A stretch of DNA of 64,000 nt from Bufo bufo (lineage: Eukaryota > Chordata > Amphibia > Anura > Bufonidae), in contig NC_053392.1 in the NCBI RefSeq assembly GCF_905171765.1, positions 342,271,010 through 342,335,009 on the forward strand, given 5' to 3'. The notes under the pieces were generated by a model that was not told the origin of the DNA, made no database searches, and saw only the letters and a program-made list of their open reading frames with translations. Shown piece by piece: positions 32,497 to 44,400 of the stretch (the stretch's first letter is position 1; the number at the start of each line of letters is the position of its first letter). The position numbers and the translations under genes are program-made.

Positions 32497-33135
32497 TGTA
32501 ATGACCGGCGTCACACACAGGGAGGGAAAAGGGAAAGCCCTGCCCAAGGGAGAGGGAAAGGTGGTGACCCCTGACTCATCTTGCGGCTGGCACCTGACAG
32601 CCCTGACGTCCCTAGACGGGTTCCTCACCCGAGCGGCGATCACGTGCCTAAACCCTGGCTTTCCCTAAAATGAGCCCTAGATAGTGAACGGGCCGGTGGA
32701 ACGCTAGTCCGCACCACTGACACTAAGAGGGAAACACCAGGGAGAGGACAGACAAACACATACACCCAGGTGGGCGACCACAGCAGACCACAAAGGTCCA
32801 ACAGGGATCCGGAGGGTAGCGTTCTGGACCAACAACCAGAGAACGCAGCAACACAGCTCCAGAGGGTCAGAATAGATGTCCAGGCAGGAAGCTCTATATC
32901 TGGCAACCAGAGAAGTGTGAGAGGGGAATATAAGGAGGTTGGGAGTGCTGGACAAGGAACAGCTGAGGAGAAGGAGCTACGGATCCCTGAGTGAGCCAAA
33001 AGGGTTTGCAAAGCAAACCCAGAAAGCTACCATAAGGAAACAGCCCTATCTTACACAGAGCGCGCAGCCAACCGCTGCGACTTCCTGACCCCCGGTATAA
33101 CGGAGTCAGGCGTGGTTCTTGACACCCTCGTGACA
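32497..33135 (-). mobile_element. Solo LTR, 639 bp, with 5-bp target duplication
   Basis: AACAT at 32492-32496 and 33136-33140 flanks a sequence that on the minus strand starts TGTCACGAGG and ends CGGTCATTACA, giving TG...CA ends. A TATA-like CTTATATTCC on the minus strand (about 32925-32935) supports that orientation. No internal retroelement genes are adjacent, so this is a solo LTR left by LTR-LTR recombination. Superfamily (gypsy-type or retroviral) cannot be decided from the LTR alone; the 5-bp duplication fits several. Confidence 0.75.
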
Positions 33136-33140
33136 AACAT

Positions 33141-33509
33141 ATTCAGATCCTATATACCATAATATACAATGTCACAAGCAGACAGGTGACATGAGGTTTA
33201 AAGAGGACAAGTAAACCTCTCCTGACATGTCTGTTTTAGTAACTACTTGCATTCCCAATGTTCTACAAATTCTGCATCATCTATTCTTATGACTCTATGT
33301 TTTGCCATTCCTTTACTATTCCTGCTAGAAGTTATGAATGAATTACTAGCAGTTTGCAATAAAGGTCAAGATGAGTGTTAATAGTTGAGGTTGTGTCCCT
33401 GCACAGTCTGACACTGGCAGCACTGATTGGATAGTGTAAGACAAGTGCAGAGACACACCCCTACTGGTAACACCCTGCTCAACCATTACTGCAAACTGCC
33501 AGTAATTCA
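33141..33509. other. No recognisable gene or element
   Basis: Short inverted similarity ('acaggtgacatgaggtttaa', 'ctcctgacatg') but nothing assignable. Confidence 0.35.
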
Positions 33510-33517
33510 TACAGAAC

Positions 33518-33830
33518 CAGTGGCGTAACTCAAAATGACTGGGCCCCACATGAAGGTTTTGAATACCCCAAAGCAACTTCTTCACAACCTCCTCCTCTTG
33601 TGCAAAGAAAGCACTCCTGTGGCTAGTCAAAATCGCTTTCAGACCATGCCCGGCAGCCTTTCAGTCTGTTTCCTACAGTGTCTCTGTATAATGTCATGTT
33701 ATAATACTGTTGAGGGGGCCCTGACAATAAAATTAAATAAAATCTTATAATCATCCTCCTGGGTGGGCCCTTTCTGAGTTAGGGCCCCAAAGAAGCCGCT
33801 TCCTCTGCTTCCCCAATAGCTACGCCCCTG
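33518..33830. mobile_element. hAT MITE with CAGTGGCGTA ends, 313 bp
   Basis: Left CAGTGGCGTAACTC and right complement TAGCTACGCCCCTG. The 8-bp flanks TACAGAAC (33510-33517) and TACAAAAC (33831-33838) match in 7 of 8. 'gggccccacatgaagg' near the left and 'agggccccaaagaagc' near the right are subterminal repeats. Non-coding. Confidence 0.8.
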
Positions 33831-34859
33831 TACAAAACTTCTAGCAGGAATAATAAAGAAAAGGTACAACATAGAATCATAATAATAGATGCTCCAGAAT
33901 TTTGGGAGAAAAAGTCACCCACAAAGAACATTTTCACCTGTCTAACATAATGGATCTTTGACGGAACTGGCAAAAACTAATGCAAAATAAGCATAACGGA
34001 TAGAGATGGCCTTGCGGTTCGCCAGGTGGTCGTTTCGCTGCAAACTTTGCTCTCTCGCCGAACGGGCGTCATATTCTTTTAAATTGTGAAGAACTTTGAC
34101 CCATGACACATCCATCAGGTGGTACAGGACAGCACATGGACATATCCCCTACCTTATAAATAAACCCGATCTGGCCGTCATTTTATATTCAGTCTTTTGC
34201 CAGTGTAGGGAGAGGTTGCTGTGTGGAACTGTTAGGGACACCAAACGCTAGCTAATAGGGCCACAAAAGTCCTTTTATGGACTGGTATAGGTGTGCTATC
34301 CATAGGTGTGACTTACTGAGGGGTGTGATATACTTATAATATACTTTCTAAACTAGAAAGTATATTATTGTGCAGCAGTTGTGCGCGTTACTGCTGCAAT
34401 ACTGCAGCTATACAGGGGCAAACGCTATTAGAACAAATAATTTCAACTGGCGTGATATACCAGTTGCCCCCCAAAAAAACTGATTAAAGCAGAAGTGTTA
34501 TATACCAATAATATACTTTATACAGTATATAGTGCATTTGGGTAGTGCAGCATTTGTTTGCGGTTTTGCTGCGTTACCGCAGCTACACAGTGTGACAAAT
34601 GCTATTGGAACAAATAATTTCTACTGGTGTGATATACCAGTTGCCCCCCCCCCCCCCAAAAAAAAAGTGATTGAGGCAGAGGTGTTATATACCAATAATA
34701 TACTTTCTATACAGTGCATTTTGGTAGTGCAGCATTTGTTTGCAGTTTTCCTGCATTACCGCAGCTACACAGAGTGACAGACGCTATTGGAACAAATCAT
34801 TTCTACTGGTGTAATATACCAGTTTCCCCCCCAAAAAAAATTATTGAGGCAGGGGTGTG

Positions 34860-36955
34860 ATATACCTTCTTCCACAAATACTGCTCTTCTATAGAGACTT
34901 TTGTCACAGGGTAATTTTGAAAATAACAGGCAGAGGAAGAGGCAGGCCATTCCGCAGGGGAGGTAGGGGTTGGGCAGGTGCACCAGGCCGGAACCTAAGC
35001 GGGACGACCGCCTTAAGAAGGCACCTGGCCTCCCATCAACGAGCCCAGTGGGAGCAACACCGCCAGAACCCACAAAGCCAAACTCCCAGCGCTCCACGTC
35101 CTGCCTCTTCTCCTTCTACTCCCATTTGTCCTCCACTCCACCTTCCAACGTGCCGTCATTGCGTTCATCTGGTAAAAGGCAGGCTTCCGTGGCCCAAATG
35201 TTTGAGCGTAAAAAGATGATGACGCCGGATAACCCTCTTGCCCAACGGCTGATCACTGTCTTGTCGGAAACTGCTAGCCCGCGAACTACTGCCATATAAA
35301 CTGGTGGACTCGGAGGCCTTTAGAAAATTTGTGGCCATTGGAACACCGCAATGGAAGGAAATATTTCTCCCAGAAGGGCATCCTGGAGCTTATATGGCCA
35401 AGTTCAGCGGCAAGTGAATGTATCTCTGACACACAGTGTCGGTGCCAACATACATCTGACCACAGACACATGGTCTAGCAAACACGGGCAGGGAAGGTAC
35501 ATAACTTTTACTGCCCACTGGGTGAACCTTCTGTGAAGCATGCAACCCGTGGCACCCATGTGGATTTGGTGTTACCACCATGGATTACATGCAGGCCTGC
35601 CTCTTCTTCTCCTTCTCCTACTTCATCCTCCGTCTCCTCCTCGGCTGACTCCTCCTTTTACACTGCTACCGCCTCTTCCACTGCGTCCCCCAAGCTTCCC
35701 AGAAGCTATTCGACGTGCCAGGTGAGACATTGCCATGCTGTGCTGCGGCTGTTGTGCCTGGAAGCTAAGAGCCACACCGGTCCTGCACTCCTTTCAGCTT
35801 TGCGGTCACAGGCCGATCAGTGATTAACCACACTCAATTTGACAGTTGGTAAAGTGGTGTGCGACAACAGTGCCAATCTGCTGAGAGCGCTGAAACAGGG
35901 CAAAATGCATGGCATACATCCTGAACTTAGTCGTTCAGCGATTCATTGCCAAATACCCCGGGGTCCAGAACGTCTTGCGGCAGTCCATGAAAATCTGTGG
36001 CCATTTTAGAAGATCTTACACGGCCATGGCTCGCCTTGCTGACATTCAGCGGGGACACCACCTGTCCGTCAGACGTCTGATTTGTGACTGCCCGACACAC
36101 TGGAACTCCACCTTGTATATGCTTGATAGGCTTCTACAGCAGAAACGTGCAGTTAACGACTACCTGTGTGAACTCTGCGGCAGGACAGGTTCTGGGGAGC
36201 TTGGATTTTTCACCGCGCCAGTGTCTGCTCATGATTGACACATGCAGTCTTCTGCGGCCATTTGATGAAATCACCAAAGTGACATCGTACCTTACGCCTT
36301 CTTTCTGGAGCATGCATTGCGTCGTGTCATTGATCAATAGTGTTGATCACGAATATTCGAATTGCAAACTTTTGTACTGCGAATTTTTATCGCAAATTTT
36401 TCAATTGCCGATTTACGCAATCAAAAAAATAATGACTGATAACAAAATCTTGAATTTGCGAATATATGGCGAATATTTGCCCAAATATTCCCGAAATATC
36501 ACGAATTCGAATATTGCCCCTGCCGCTTATCACTATTGATCAAGCCGTCGAGGAGCAGGAGCTGTTGTTGTCCGTGGCTGGGGGGAGGAGAACGAGGATG
36601 ACATTATCCTGGATGATGAGCAGGAGCCAGGCCACCCCACCGCTTCCAGCTTAGTGCAAATTGGGGCCTTCGTGCTCCAGTGTTTGAAAAGGGACCCCCG
36701 TATAAAAAGCATAACGGACAAGGACCAGTACTGGGTAACAACATAATTAGACCCCCGGTACAAACACAAAATTGCGGACATGTTACCAGCATCACAGAGG
36801 GCTGTCAGAATGCAGCACTTCCAGGCCTTGCTTCGAGAAATGCTGCATTCTGCTTTTGCGGACACTGGCAGAGGAATTTCCAGTCACAGAGAAACAGTTG
36901 CGGGTACCAATCCAACAGCGCATGGAAGAAGAGGGCAGTTTGAAGATGTGTTGGT
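34860..36955 (+). pseudogene. hAT-A transposase, N-terminal and central parts
   Basis: In changing frames the plus strand gives a glycine/arginine-rich start with 'TTALRRHLASHQRAQWEQH' (BED-finger-like, about 35005-35060), then 'LLPYKLVDSEAFRKFV' (35275-35325). 'LTTDTWSSKHGQGRYITFTAHWVN' holds the first catalytic Asp (35450-35530). Next are 'VCDNSANLLRALKQGKMHGIH' with the second Asp region (35855-35915), 'LNLVVQRFIAKYPG' (35920-35960), 'CPTHWNSTLYMLDRLLQQKRAVNDY' (36090-36165) and 'LLRPFDEITKVTS' (36255-36290). After the MITE at 36340 it resumes with 'DKDQYWVTT.LDPRYKHKIADML' (36717-36785). The order matches hAT transposases. Several frameshifts and stops make it a pseudogene. Confidence 0.8.
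36340..36535. mobile_element. hAT MITE inside the hAT-A transposase, 196 bp
   Basis: TTGATCAA at 36332-36339 and 36536-36543 is a perfect 8-bp duplication. Ends TAGTGTTGATCACGAATATTC and, on the complement, TAGTGATAAGCGGCAGGGG. Member of the 'GCGAATATTCG' family. Confidence 0.9.
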
Positions 36956-37439
36956 TAGAGTTGAGCGAACCCGAACTGTAAAGTTCGGGTTCGTACCGAA
37001 CTTTAGGGTTTTCGGCACCCGGACCCGAACCCGAACATTTACGTCAAAGTTTGGGTTCGGTGTTCGGCGATTTTTTAAGGTCATCACAACCATGCCTACT
37101 ATTGGCATGGCTGTGATTGGCCAACTGCAGCATGTGACCCAGCCTCTATTTAAGCTGGAGTCACGTAGCGCCGCCCGTCACTCTGCTCGGATTAGTGTAG
37201 GGAGAGGCTGCAGCTGCTGTGAGGGAGAGATCAGGGAGAAACCTTATCAAGAACTGGTTTATGTACTCAGCGATCTACAGAAAAAGTGTTTTGTGGGTGC
37301 AGTGCACAATTTTTTTAAGCCTGCCCTGAGCCAACTACTGCTGAAAACAAACTTTTTTTTCTTCACTTAGTCAATATCAATGCTTGATCGGCAGCCATTT
37401 TATGCAATGATAGTGCACCAGCATAGGCTATCAGCAAGT

Positions 37440-38875
37440 CCAGAAATACAGCTTTGGCATACTGGGGTGACAAAACCCTCTAATATACTGCACATCTGGG
37501 ATTAGACAAGCATAAGTGACTGTCACATTTAGGACAGAAATACAGCTTTTTGGTTAGGGTGAAAAAACCCTCTAATATACTGCACATCTGGGAGAGAGTT
37601 CAGAGAAGAGCTGCTAAACTAGTACATGGATTGCAGGATAAAATTTACCGGGAAAGATTAAAGGACCATAACATGTATAGCTTAGAAGAAAAATGAGAGA
37701 GAGGGGATATGATAGAAACTTTTAAATACATAAAGGGAATCAACAAGGTAAAAGAAGAGAAAATATTTAAAAGAAGAAAAACTGCTACAAGAGGACATAG
37801 TTTTAAATTAGAGGGGCAAAGGTTTAAAAGTAATATCAGGAAGTATTACTTTACTGAGAGAGTAGTAGATGCATGGAATAGCCTTCCTGCAGAAGTGGTA
37901 GCTGCAAATACAGTGAAGGAGTTTAAGCATGCATGGGATAGGCATAAGGCCATCCTTCATATAAGATAGGGCCAGGGGCTATCCATAGTATTCAGTATAT
38001 TGGGCAGACTAGATAGACCAAATGGTTCTTATCTGTCGACACATTCTATGTTTCTATGTTTCTATTACACGTGCATAAGTGACTGTCACATTTAGGACAG
38101 AAATACAGATTTTTGGTTAGGGTGAAAAAACCCTCTAATATACTGTACATCTGGGATTACACGTGCATAAGTGACTGTCACATTTAGGACAGAAATACAG
38201 CTTTTTGGTTAGGGTGAAAAAACCCTCTAATATACTGCACATCTGGTATTAGACAAGCATAAGTGACTGACACATTTAGGCCATAAATACGCCTTTGGCA
38301 TACTGGGGTAAAAAACCCTCTAATATACTGCACATCTGGGATTACACGTGCATAAGTGACTGTCACATTTAGGCCATAAATACGGCTTTGGCATACTGGG
38401 GTAAAAAAGCCTCCAATATACTGCACATCTGGGATTACACGTGCATAAGTGACTGTCACATTTAGGACAGAAATACAGCTTTTTGGTTAGGGTTAAAAAA
38501 AAAACTCTAATATACTGCCCATCTGGGATTAGACAAGCATAAGTGACTGTCACATTTAGGAAAGAAATACAGCTTTTTGGTTAGGGTGAAAAAACCCTCT
38601 AATATATTGCACATCTGGGATTACACGTGCATAAGTGACTGTCACATTTAGGCCATAAATACAGAGTTTTGGTTACTGGGGTGAAAAAAGCCTCTCATAT
38701 ACTGCACATCTGGGATTACACGTGCATAAGTGACTGTCACATTTAGGACATAAATACGGCTTTGGCATACTGGGGTAAAAAACCCTCTCATATACTGCAC
38801 ATCTGGGATTACACGTGCATAAGTGACTGTCACATTTAGGACAGAAATACCGCTGTCATATAGAGTTTAAGAAAA
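37440..38875. repeat. 92-95 bp tandem array upstream of the hAT-B ORF
   Basis: Units such as 'gggattacacgtgcataagt...tactgcacatct' begin at 38153, 38245, 38338, 38431, 38525, 38617, 38712 and 38805, spacing 92 to 95 bp. Two earlier units lie at 37440-37592, split from the rest by a LINE fragment. Variant unit types alternate ('ttttggttagggtg' and 'ggctttggcatactgggg'). It lies between the 5' end and the start of the transposase. Confidence 0.9.
37593..38064 (+). mobile_element. CR1/L2-type LINE 3' end inserted in the 92-bp array
   Basis: The frame 'RVQRRAAKLVHGL', 'YSLEEK', then after an in-frame TGA at about 37693 'MIETFKYIKGIN', 'RGHSFKL' and 'ERVVDAWNSLPAEVV...FKHAWDRH' is the C-terminal end of CR1/L2-clade RT ORFs. 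It ends at TAG near 37967, followed by a short 3' UTR and the tail '(ttctatg)n' at about 38043-38064, typical of frog LINEs of this group. 5'-truncated and dead. Confidence 0.75.
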
Positions 38876-38972
38876 AATATAGAGTGCAATACCCTACATC
38901 AGGGTTTATATTTGCGGTTAATTATTTTTAACATACTTAACCACTTTTTAATTTGCTTTCTGAACGTTAACT

Positions 38973-39957
38973 ATGAGGCAAACATCTAATAAGGGACGCA
39001 GTCGTGGTGGTGGTGTTGGCGGAGCCTCTGGTGCAGGGAGAGGACGTGGCAGTTCTGCCACAGCTACACGTCCTACTGAACCTACTACCTCAGGTCCCAA
39101 TAGCCGCCAGAATCTACAGCGATATTTGGTTCTAAAGATGGTAAGGCCTGAGCAAGTACAGGCGCTAGTCAATTGGGTGGCCGACAGTGGATCCAGCACA
39201 TTCACATTATCTCCCACCCGTCACCAAGCATCTCCACCATGTCACACGGAAGCGTTCAGCTCTCCATCTCACAAACCTTTGAGAGAAAGCGTAAATTCCC
39301 ACCTAGCCACCCTCGATCCCTGGCCCTGAATGCCAGCATTTCTAAACTGCTGGCCTTTGAAATGCTGTCATTCAGGCTGGTGGAGACGGATAGCTTCAAA
39401 CAGCTCATGTCGCTTGCTGTCCCACAGTACGTCGTTCCCAGCCGCCACTACTTCTCCAGGAGAGCCGTGCCCTCCCTGCACAACCAAGTATCAGATAAAA
39501 TCAAGTGTGCACTGTGCAACGCCATCTGTGGCAAGGTCCACCTAACCACAGATACGTGGAACAGTAAGCACGGCCAGGGACGCTATATCTCCCTAACTGC
39601 ACACTTCGTAAATGTAGTGGCGGCTGGGCCCCAGGCGGAGAGCTGTTTGGCGCACGTCCTTCCGCCGCCAAGGATCGCAGGGCATCATTCTTTGCCTCCT
39701 GTTGCCTCCTCTTCCGACTCCTCTTCTACCACCTCCTCATCCGGTCAGCGACAGACCTTGACCACCAACTTCAGCACAGCCAGGGGTAAACGTCAGCAGG
39801 CCATTCTGAAACTGATGTGTTTAGGGGACAGGCCCCACACCGCACAGGAGTTGTGGCGGGGTATAGAACAAAGACCAACGAGTGGTTGCCTCCACCTACA
39901 ACACCACATTCACCGCCTCCTCAACCTCCGACTCCATATCCACCTCCTTCTCTGAGT
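38973..39957 (+). pseudogene. hAT-B transposase, N-terminal half
   Basis: A first frame (38973-39329) starts with a Gly/Arg-rich leader ('GRSRGGGVGGASGAGRGRG'). A second frame (39173-39955, 260 codons) carries 'LNASISKLLAFEMLSFRLVE' (fitting hAT 'PFSLVE'), 'LTTDTWNSKHGQGRYISLTAHFVN' with the first catalytic Asp, and 'RQQAILKLMCLGDRPHTAQEL'. The frame ends in a Pro/His-rich, frameshifted tail. The domain with the second Asp and the W-N-S-T motif is missing: directly downstream comes a 92-bp repeat array instead. Internal replacement makes this copy non-functional. Confidence 0.75.
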
Positions 39958-40189
39958 TGCAGGTTAATAATTTGTAATTTTTAGTTATTTTATTTTATTT
40001 TATTTTAAGTTATTTCCCTATCTACATTTGTTTGCAGAGCAGTTGCCATGCTCCTAAGCACATTTTATGCCTTTTACATCCCTCTAGCCTTTTCAAGGAC
40101 TATTTTAGAGCCATTTTAATTTTAAAAAAAGTGCCAATTTTAGTGCCCTAAATTGAAAAAAATCTTATTTTCAATTGTCGGGTGACATT

Positions 40190-40790
40190 TTACAATTTTT
40201 GGCGTATACAAACCCCTGCTGTGCCTGGGTGACAGGGGCCTAAATCTCTCAAAATCCTACGTTCTATTGCTGGGTGACAAGATTCCCCTTTTGCCGTGAA
40301 TGAACCCCTGCTGTGCCTGGGTGACAGGGGCCTAAATCTCTCAAAATCCTCAGTTCTATTGCTGGGTGACAAGAACCCCCTTTTGCCGTGAATGAACCCC
40401 TGCTGTGCCTGGGTGACAGGGGCCTAAATCTCTCAAAATCCTCTGTTCTATTGCTGGGTGACAAGATCCCCCTTTTGCCGTGAATGAACCCCTGCTGTGC
40501 CTGGGTGACAGGGGCCTAAATCTCTCAAAATCCTCTGTTCTATTGCTGGGTGACAAGATCCCCCTTTTGCCGTGAATGAACCCCTGCTGTGCCTGGGTGA
40601 CAGGGGCCTAAATCTCTCAAAATCCTCTGTTCTATTGCTGGGTGACATGAACCCCCTTTTGCCGTGAATGAACCCCTGCTGTGCCTGGGTGACAGGGGCC
40701 TAAATCTCTCAAAATCCTCTGTTCTATTGCTGGGTGACATGAACCCCCTTTTGCCGTGAATGAACCCCTGCTCTGCATTGCTGACAGGGA
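40190..40790. repeat. 92-bp tandem array in place of the middle of the hAT-B transposase
   Basis: Six and a half copies of a unit containing 'tgaacccctgctgtgcctgg', 'gacaggggcctaaatctctc' and 'ttctattgctgggtgaca', with an exact 92-bp spacing in the central copies. Copies differ at only a few positions, so it is young or homogenised. The staggered 66-codon minus-strand frames at 40190-40740 are repeat artefacts. Confidence 0.95.
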
Positions 40791-41004
40791 ACTAAATTTA
40801 GCGAAAACATCTGTTACTGATCGGAAGATGCGCGACTACAAGCGCACACTGATGATAGCATTCCCACCTGACAGCAGGGGCACAGGGGAAGCACAAGGCG
40901 AAGGCAGAGGAGGAGGAAGAGGTCGCCAACGCAGCTGGGGCACCACCAGCACCTGAGAAGGCAGGGTTAGCATGGCCAAAATGTGGAAAAGCTTTGTCAG
41001 CCTT

Positions 41005-41170
41005 GGAGGTGCTGACCTACCCTGCAACTAGTGCATAGTGTGAACGTGTGTTTAGCACGGCAGAGAGCATTATCACAGGCCGCAGCCAATGTGGACAAGC
41101 TTACGTTTATTAAAATGAACCAGGCATGGATCCCACAGGACTTGTCCCTACCTTGTGCAGAATAGACATT
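41005..41170 (+). pseudogene. hAT-B transposase, C-terminal dimerisation region
   Basis: 'ALEVLTYPATSA.CERVFSTAESIITGR' followed by 'VY.NEPGMDPTGLV' matches the hAT C-terminal block, which includes the catalytic Glu region and the helices used for dimerisation. Two in-frame stops. It resumes the ORF after the 92-bp array. Confidence 0.75.
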
Positions 41171-41417
41171 TATACCAGCCTCAACCATCCATTTTTGTAC
41201 TCAAGTGCACTTATTCTTTGTTTAATTTTGTTATATGTCCCAATATTTTGGGGGATACCCCAATTTAAAAATAAAAAATAACACAAATCAGTGTTGGCTA
41301 CCTATTCCCCCTTCACCGCCGCTTCCACCTACACCGCCACGTCAACCTACACTGCCACATCCACCGCCTCCTCAACCTCCTACTCCTAGATCCAGATTGT
41401 TATTTTTTATTTTTCTG

Positions 41418-41421
<4 letters not shown>

Positions 41422-41457
<36 letters not shown>
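41422..41457. repeat. (TA)n microsatellite at the 3' end of the L1
   Basis: About 17 TA units directly adjoin the 3' end of the minus-strand L1. It is probably the simple-sequence tail of the element. Confidence 0.85.
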
Positions 41458-41459
<2 letters not shown>

Positions 41460-41460
<1 letters not shown>

Positions 41461-44400
41461 TAAACATTTAAGTTTTTATTAAAATTTGTTAAGGTATATG
41501 AAATAATGACAATTGATACAAATCAAGCAGTTGTTGCATACATAGTCATAAAGGGAGTTTAGGAGGAGGGAGGGAGACTAATAGGGGGGGAGGAAAGGCT
41601 AAAGAGGAGGGGGGGAGGGGAGGAGGGGGAGGGACATAGGATAATAAAATAATATGAAATATATGAACCGCATACAATAGTAATGCAGATTACATAAGGT
41701 ACAATTTCAGAGGATACAGTAGTACATAGTAACAATAATAAGAACCAAATAAGGTAGAGTGGTACATTAATACAAATACTTCGCAGGTATAAATCGCATC
41801 TTAAGTTTGATGTCTCAAGTTGTTTTGTTATACAAGATATGTTTCTTTGTGTTTTACGAACTAAATCTAGTTTAGATGACTAAGGAGTTTGATGGGTTGG
41901 ACCGAACATGGAAGATACTATTCAACCAAATCTCCCATTGTTTGTAAAATTTATCTTTTTTAAATAAAGCCGAGGCGGCTACACCTTCATACCAACAGTT
42001 GTCTTCAACCTTTTTTATTACTTCGAGATCATTAGGAATATAGTCGGATTTCCAATGGGAGGCAATAAGTTGACGTGTTGCAATACATATATGACCAAAA
42101 ACCGTTCTGAACTCAAAGGGAATGGTCTCAATGCCTATAAAAAGAGGTGCCAATTGTGGCGAAGGAGAAATTGGAATTGGGCATATTTTTGCGAAATTGT
42201 AGAAAGATCGGAGCCATAAGGAATTGATCGGGGGACATTCCCACCAACAGTGGAGAAAGGAACCTTGTGGATGTCCACATCTCCAACATTCAGGAGGAGT
42301 ATCTGGGAATATCCTATTTCGTTTTTTCGGGTAATAGTACCACCTATATAGGTGGGAGATACATCTTGAAATATTTGATATTGCATCAAATGAAGGGGAC
42401 CATTGTTCTGTGGTTATATTGACAGATAAGTCTTGAGACCATTTGGATTTGATTTCCTCTAGTGGGTCTTCTAGTGGTAGAATAAGGACTTCATAAGTTT
42501 TGGATATTCCTTTTCTATTGGTGTTATAATTTAAGAGCCATCTTGTGAAAAAAGCTGAGGATGGGTTATTATTGCTACGTTTGTCGTCGGGTTGAGTTAT
42601 TATTGTGTTAGCAATGGCTTGTCTAATTTGGAGATATTTACAAAAATCTCTTGAGGAGATTCCATAACAGTCTGAGAGTTCTGAGAAGGGTTTAAGAACA
42701 TCATTTGTAAGTAGGTCAGTACTGTTACATAAACCCAGTTCTCTCCATAAGGAGATATCCAAATCTGGAATATAGGATTCTAATATTGAGGTATTATGAT
42801 CTTGAAGGGGCACATCAAATAATTGACGTTTATTGGCGACTATGTCCCAAACATTAAGGACAGCTTTAGTGGTTGCCAAGGTACTGTTGGGATGGAATTT
42901 AAAGAGAAACATAGCTGTGAGAAGGTCTTTCAGAGAATGTTTCCCAAGAGAATGCTTTTCTATTCGAGACCATTCTTTTTGCTGATCATTGTGCCATAAA
43001 TATTTTAACTGATCTAAGATCGTGGCTCTATAATATTGTATAATCGAAGGACAGTTTAGACCACCTTCTTTTTTGGGAAGGTAGAGGATATCCGCCTTTA
43101 TTCTATGATATTTACCTCCCCATATAAAATGTAAAAGGGACTTTTGCAAGTCTTTGAGGTATTTGATGGGAATTGGAATTGGAAGATTCCTAAAATAGTA
43201 TAATATTTTGGGCAGAATACTCATTTTCATAACCGCAATTTTGCCTAACCAGGAAATACCTTGTGCCTTGAGATTTCCTAATTTAGTCTTAATTTCTTGG
43301 AATAAGGGAGTGTAATTGCAAGCAAATGTTTCACTAGGAAGTGCTGTTAGGTTAATCCCCAAATAAGGAAGTGATTCTTTAACCCATTTAAATTGGAAGG
43401 CTAGCTTAAGAGTATTAACAGTTTTTTCTTGAATTCCCAAGTTCAAGATTTGAGATTTTGTGGTGTTGATCTTGTAATATGATGCTTTCGAAAAGGATGT
43501 TAATATATTGCAAGTATGGGGAAGGGAGGTGGTAGGATTAGATAACAATAAAAGAACATCGTCTGCGAATAAGCCTATGCGATGATCTTTATCTGATACT
43601 GAAATGCCACTGATATGGGGGGACGATTTGATAAGTGGTTCCATTATTAGGGCGAAGATTAATGGAGATAGGGGGCATCCCTGTCTAGTACCGTTTGAGA
43701 TGGGAAATAATCGGGATTTGAATCCTGAAGAGTAGACAAATGCTTGGGGTGTGGAGTATAAATTTAGTATACCTGACAATAGGGGGCCATTAAATCCAAA
43801 TTTTTGCAAGACTGACTGAAGGAATCCCCAGTGAACCCTTTCGAACGCCTTCTCCGCATCCAGTGAAAGGAGCAGAGAAGGCGTTCGATGGGTATGGGCA
43901 ATTTTAATTAAGTCCAGGAAACGTCTCGTCCCATCTGATGTTTGACGGTGTTTAACAAAACCAACCTGGTCTGAGTCAATAAGACTTGGTAATATATCTG
44001 CTAAGCGGTTAGCTAAAATTTTAGAGAATAATTTTTGATCAGTATTTAAAAGAGATATTGGTCTAAAATTAGCCGGTGTATTAGGGGTTTTTCCAGGTTT
44101 TGGCAGAGTGATAATTATTGCTTGAAGCATTTCTGTTGGGATTCCTTTATCATGCATCATGTTTTGAAAACAGGAAAGCAAGTGGGGAGTTAAAATATGG
44201 GAAATGGATTTATAATATTCATTTATAAAAACCGTCTGGGCCCGGGGATTTATTTATTTTGAGAGTGGATATGGTATTAAGTATTTCTTGTGAAGAAATT
44301 GGTTTGTTTAAAGATGAAACTTGCTCTGGGATAGAAGGGGAAGTGATATGTCGTTTAGAAAGGAGTTGATGTCTTCTGAGGTTGGCTGATATGATTGTAG

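Larger units (their letters stand above)
36956..41290 (+). mobile_element. hAT-B: second hAT, inserted in hAT-A (right end not recognised)
   Basis: The left end TAGAGTTGAGCGAACCCGAAC starts right after GTGTTGGT (36948-36955). GTGTTGGC reappears at 41291-41298, and reading hAT-A across that point continues in frame ('FEDVL' to 'ATYSPFTAAS'). So the pair is a plausible 7-of-8 duplication. Subterminal 'ggttcg/cgaacc' palindromes lie at 36960-37075. Transposase blocks are at 38973-39957 and 41005-41170. No matching inverted terminus is visible before 41290, so the right limit is inferred. Confidence 0.55.

Noticed and set aside
32640..33011. 123-codon minus-strand frame
   Set aside because: Lies wholly inside a solo LTR with TG/CA ends and a 5-bp duplication. 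It is unlike any LTR-element protein I know.
37440..38875. Possible CRISPR array because of regular repeats
   Set aside because: The whole 92-bp unit is repeated with no unique spacers, and the DNA is animal.
40190..40740. Series of 66-codon minus-strand frames with near-identical sequence
   Set aside because: They are offset by exactly 92 bp and are simply the same tandem unit read repeatedly.
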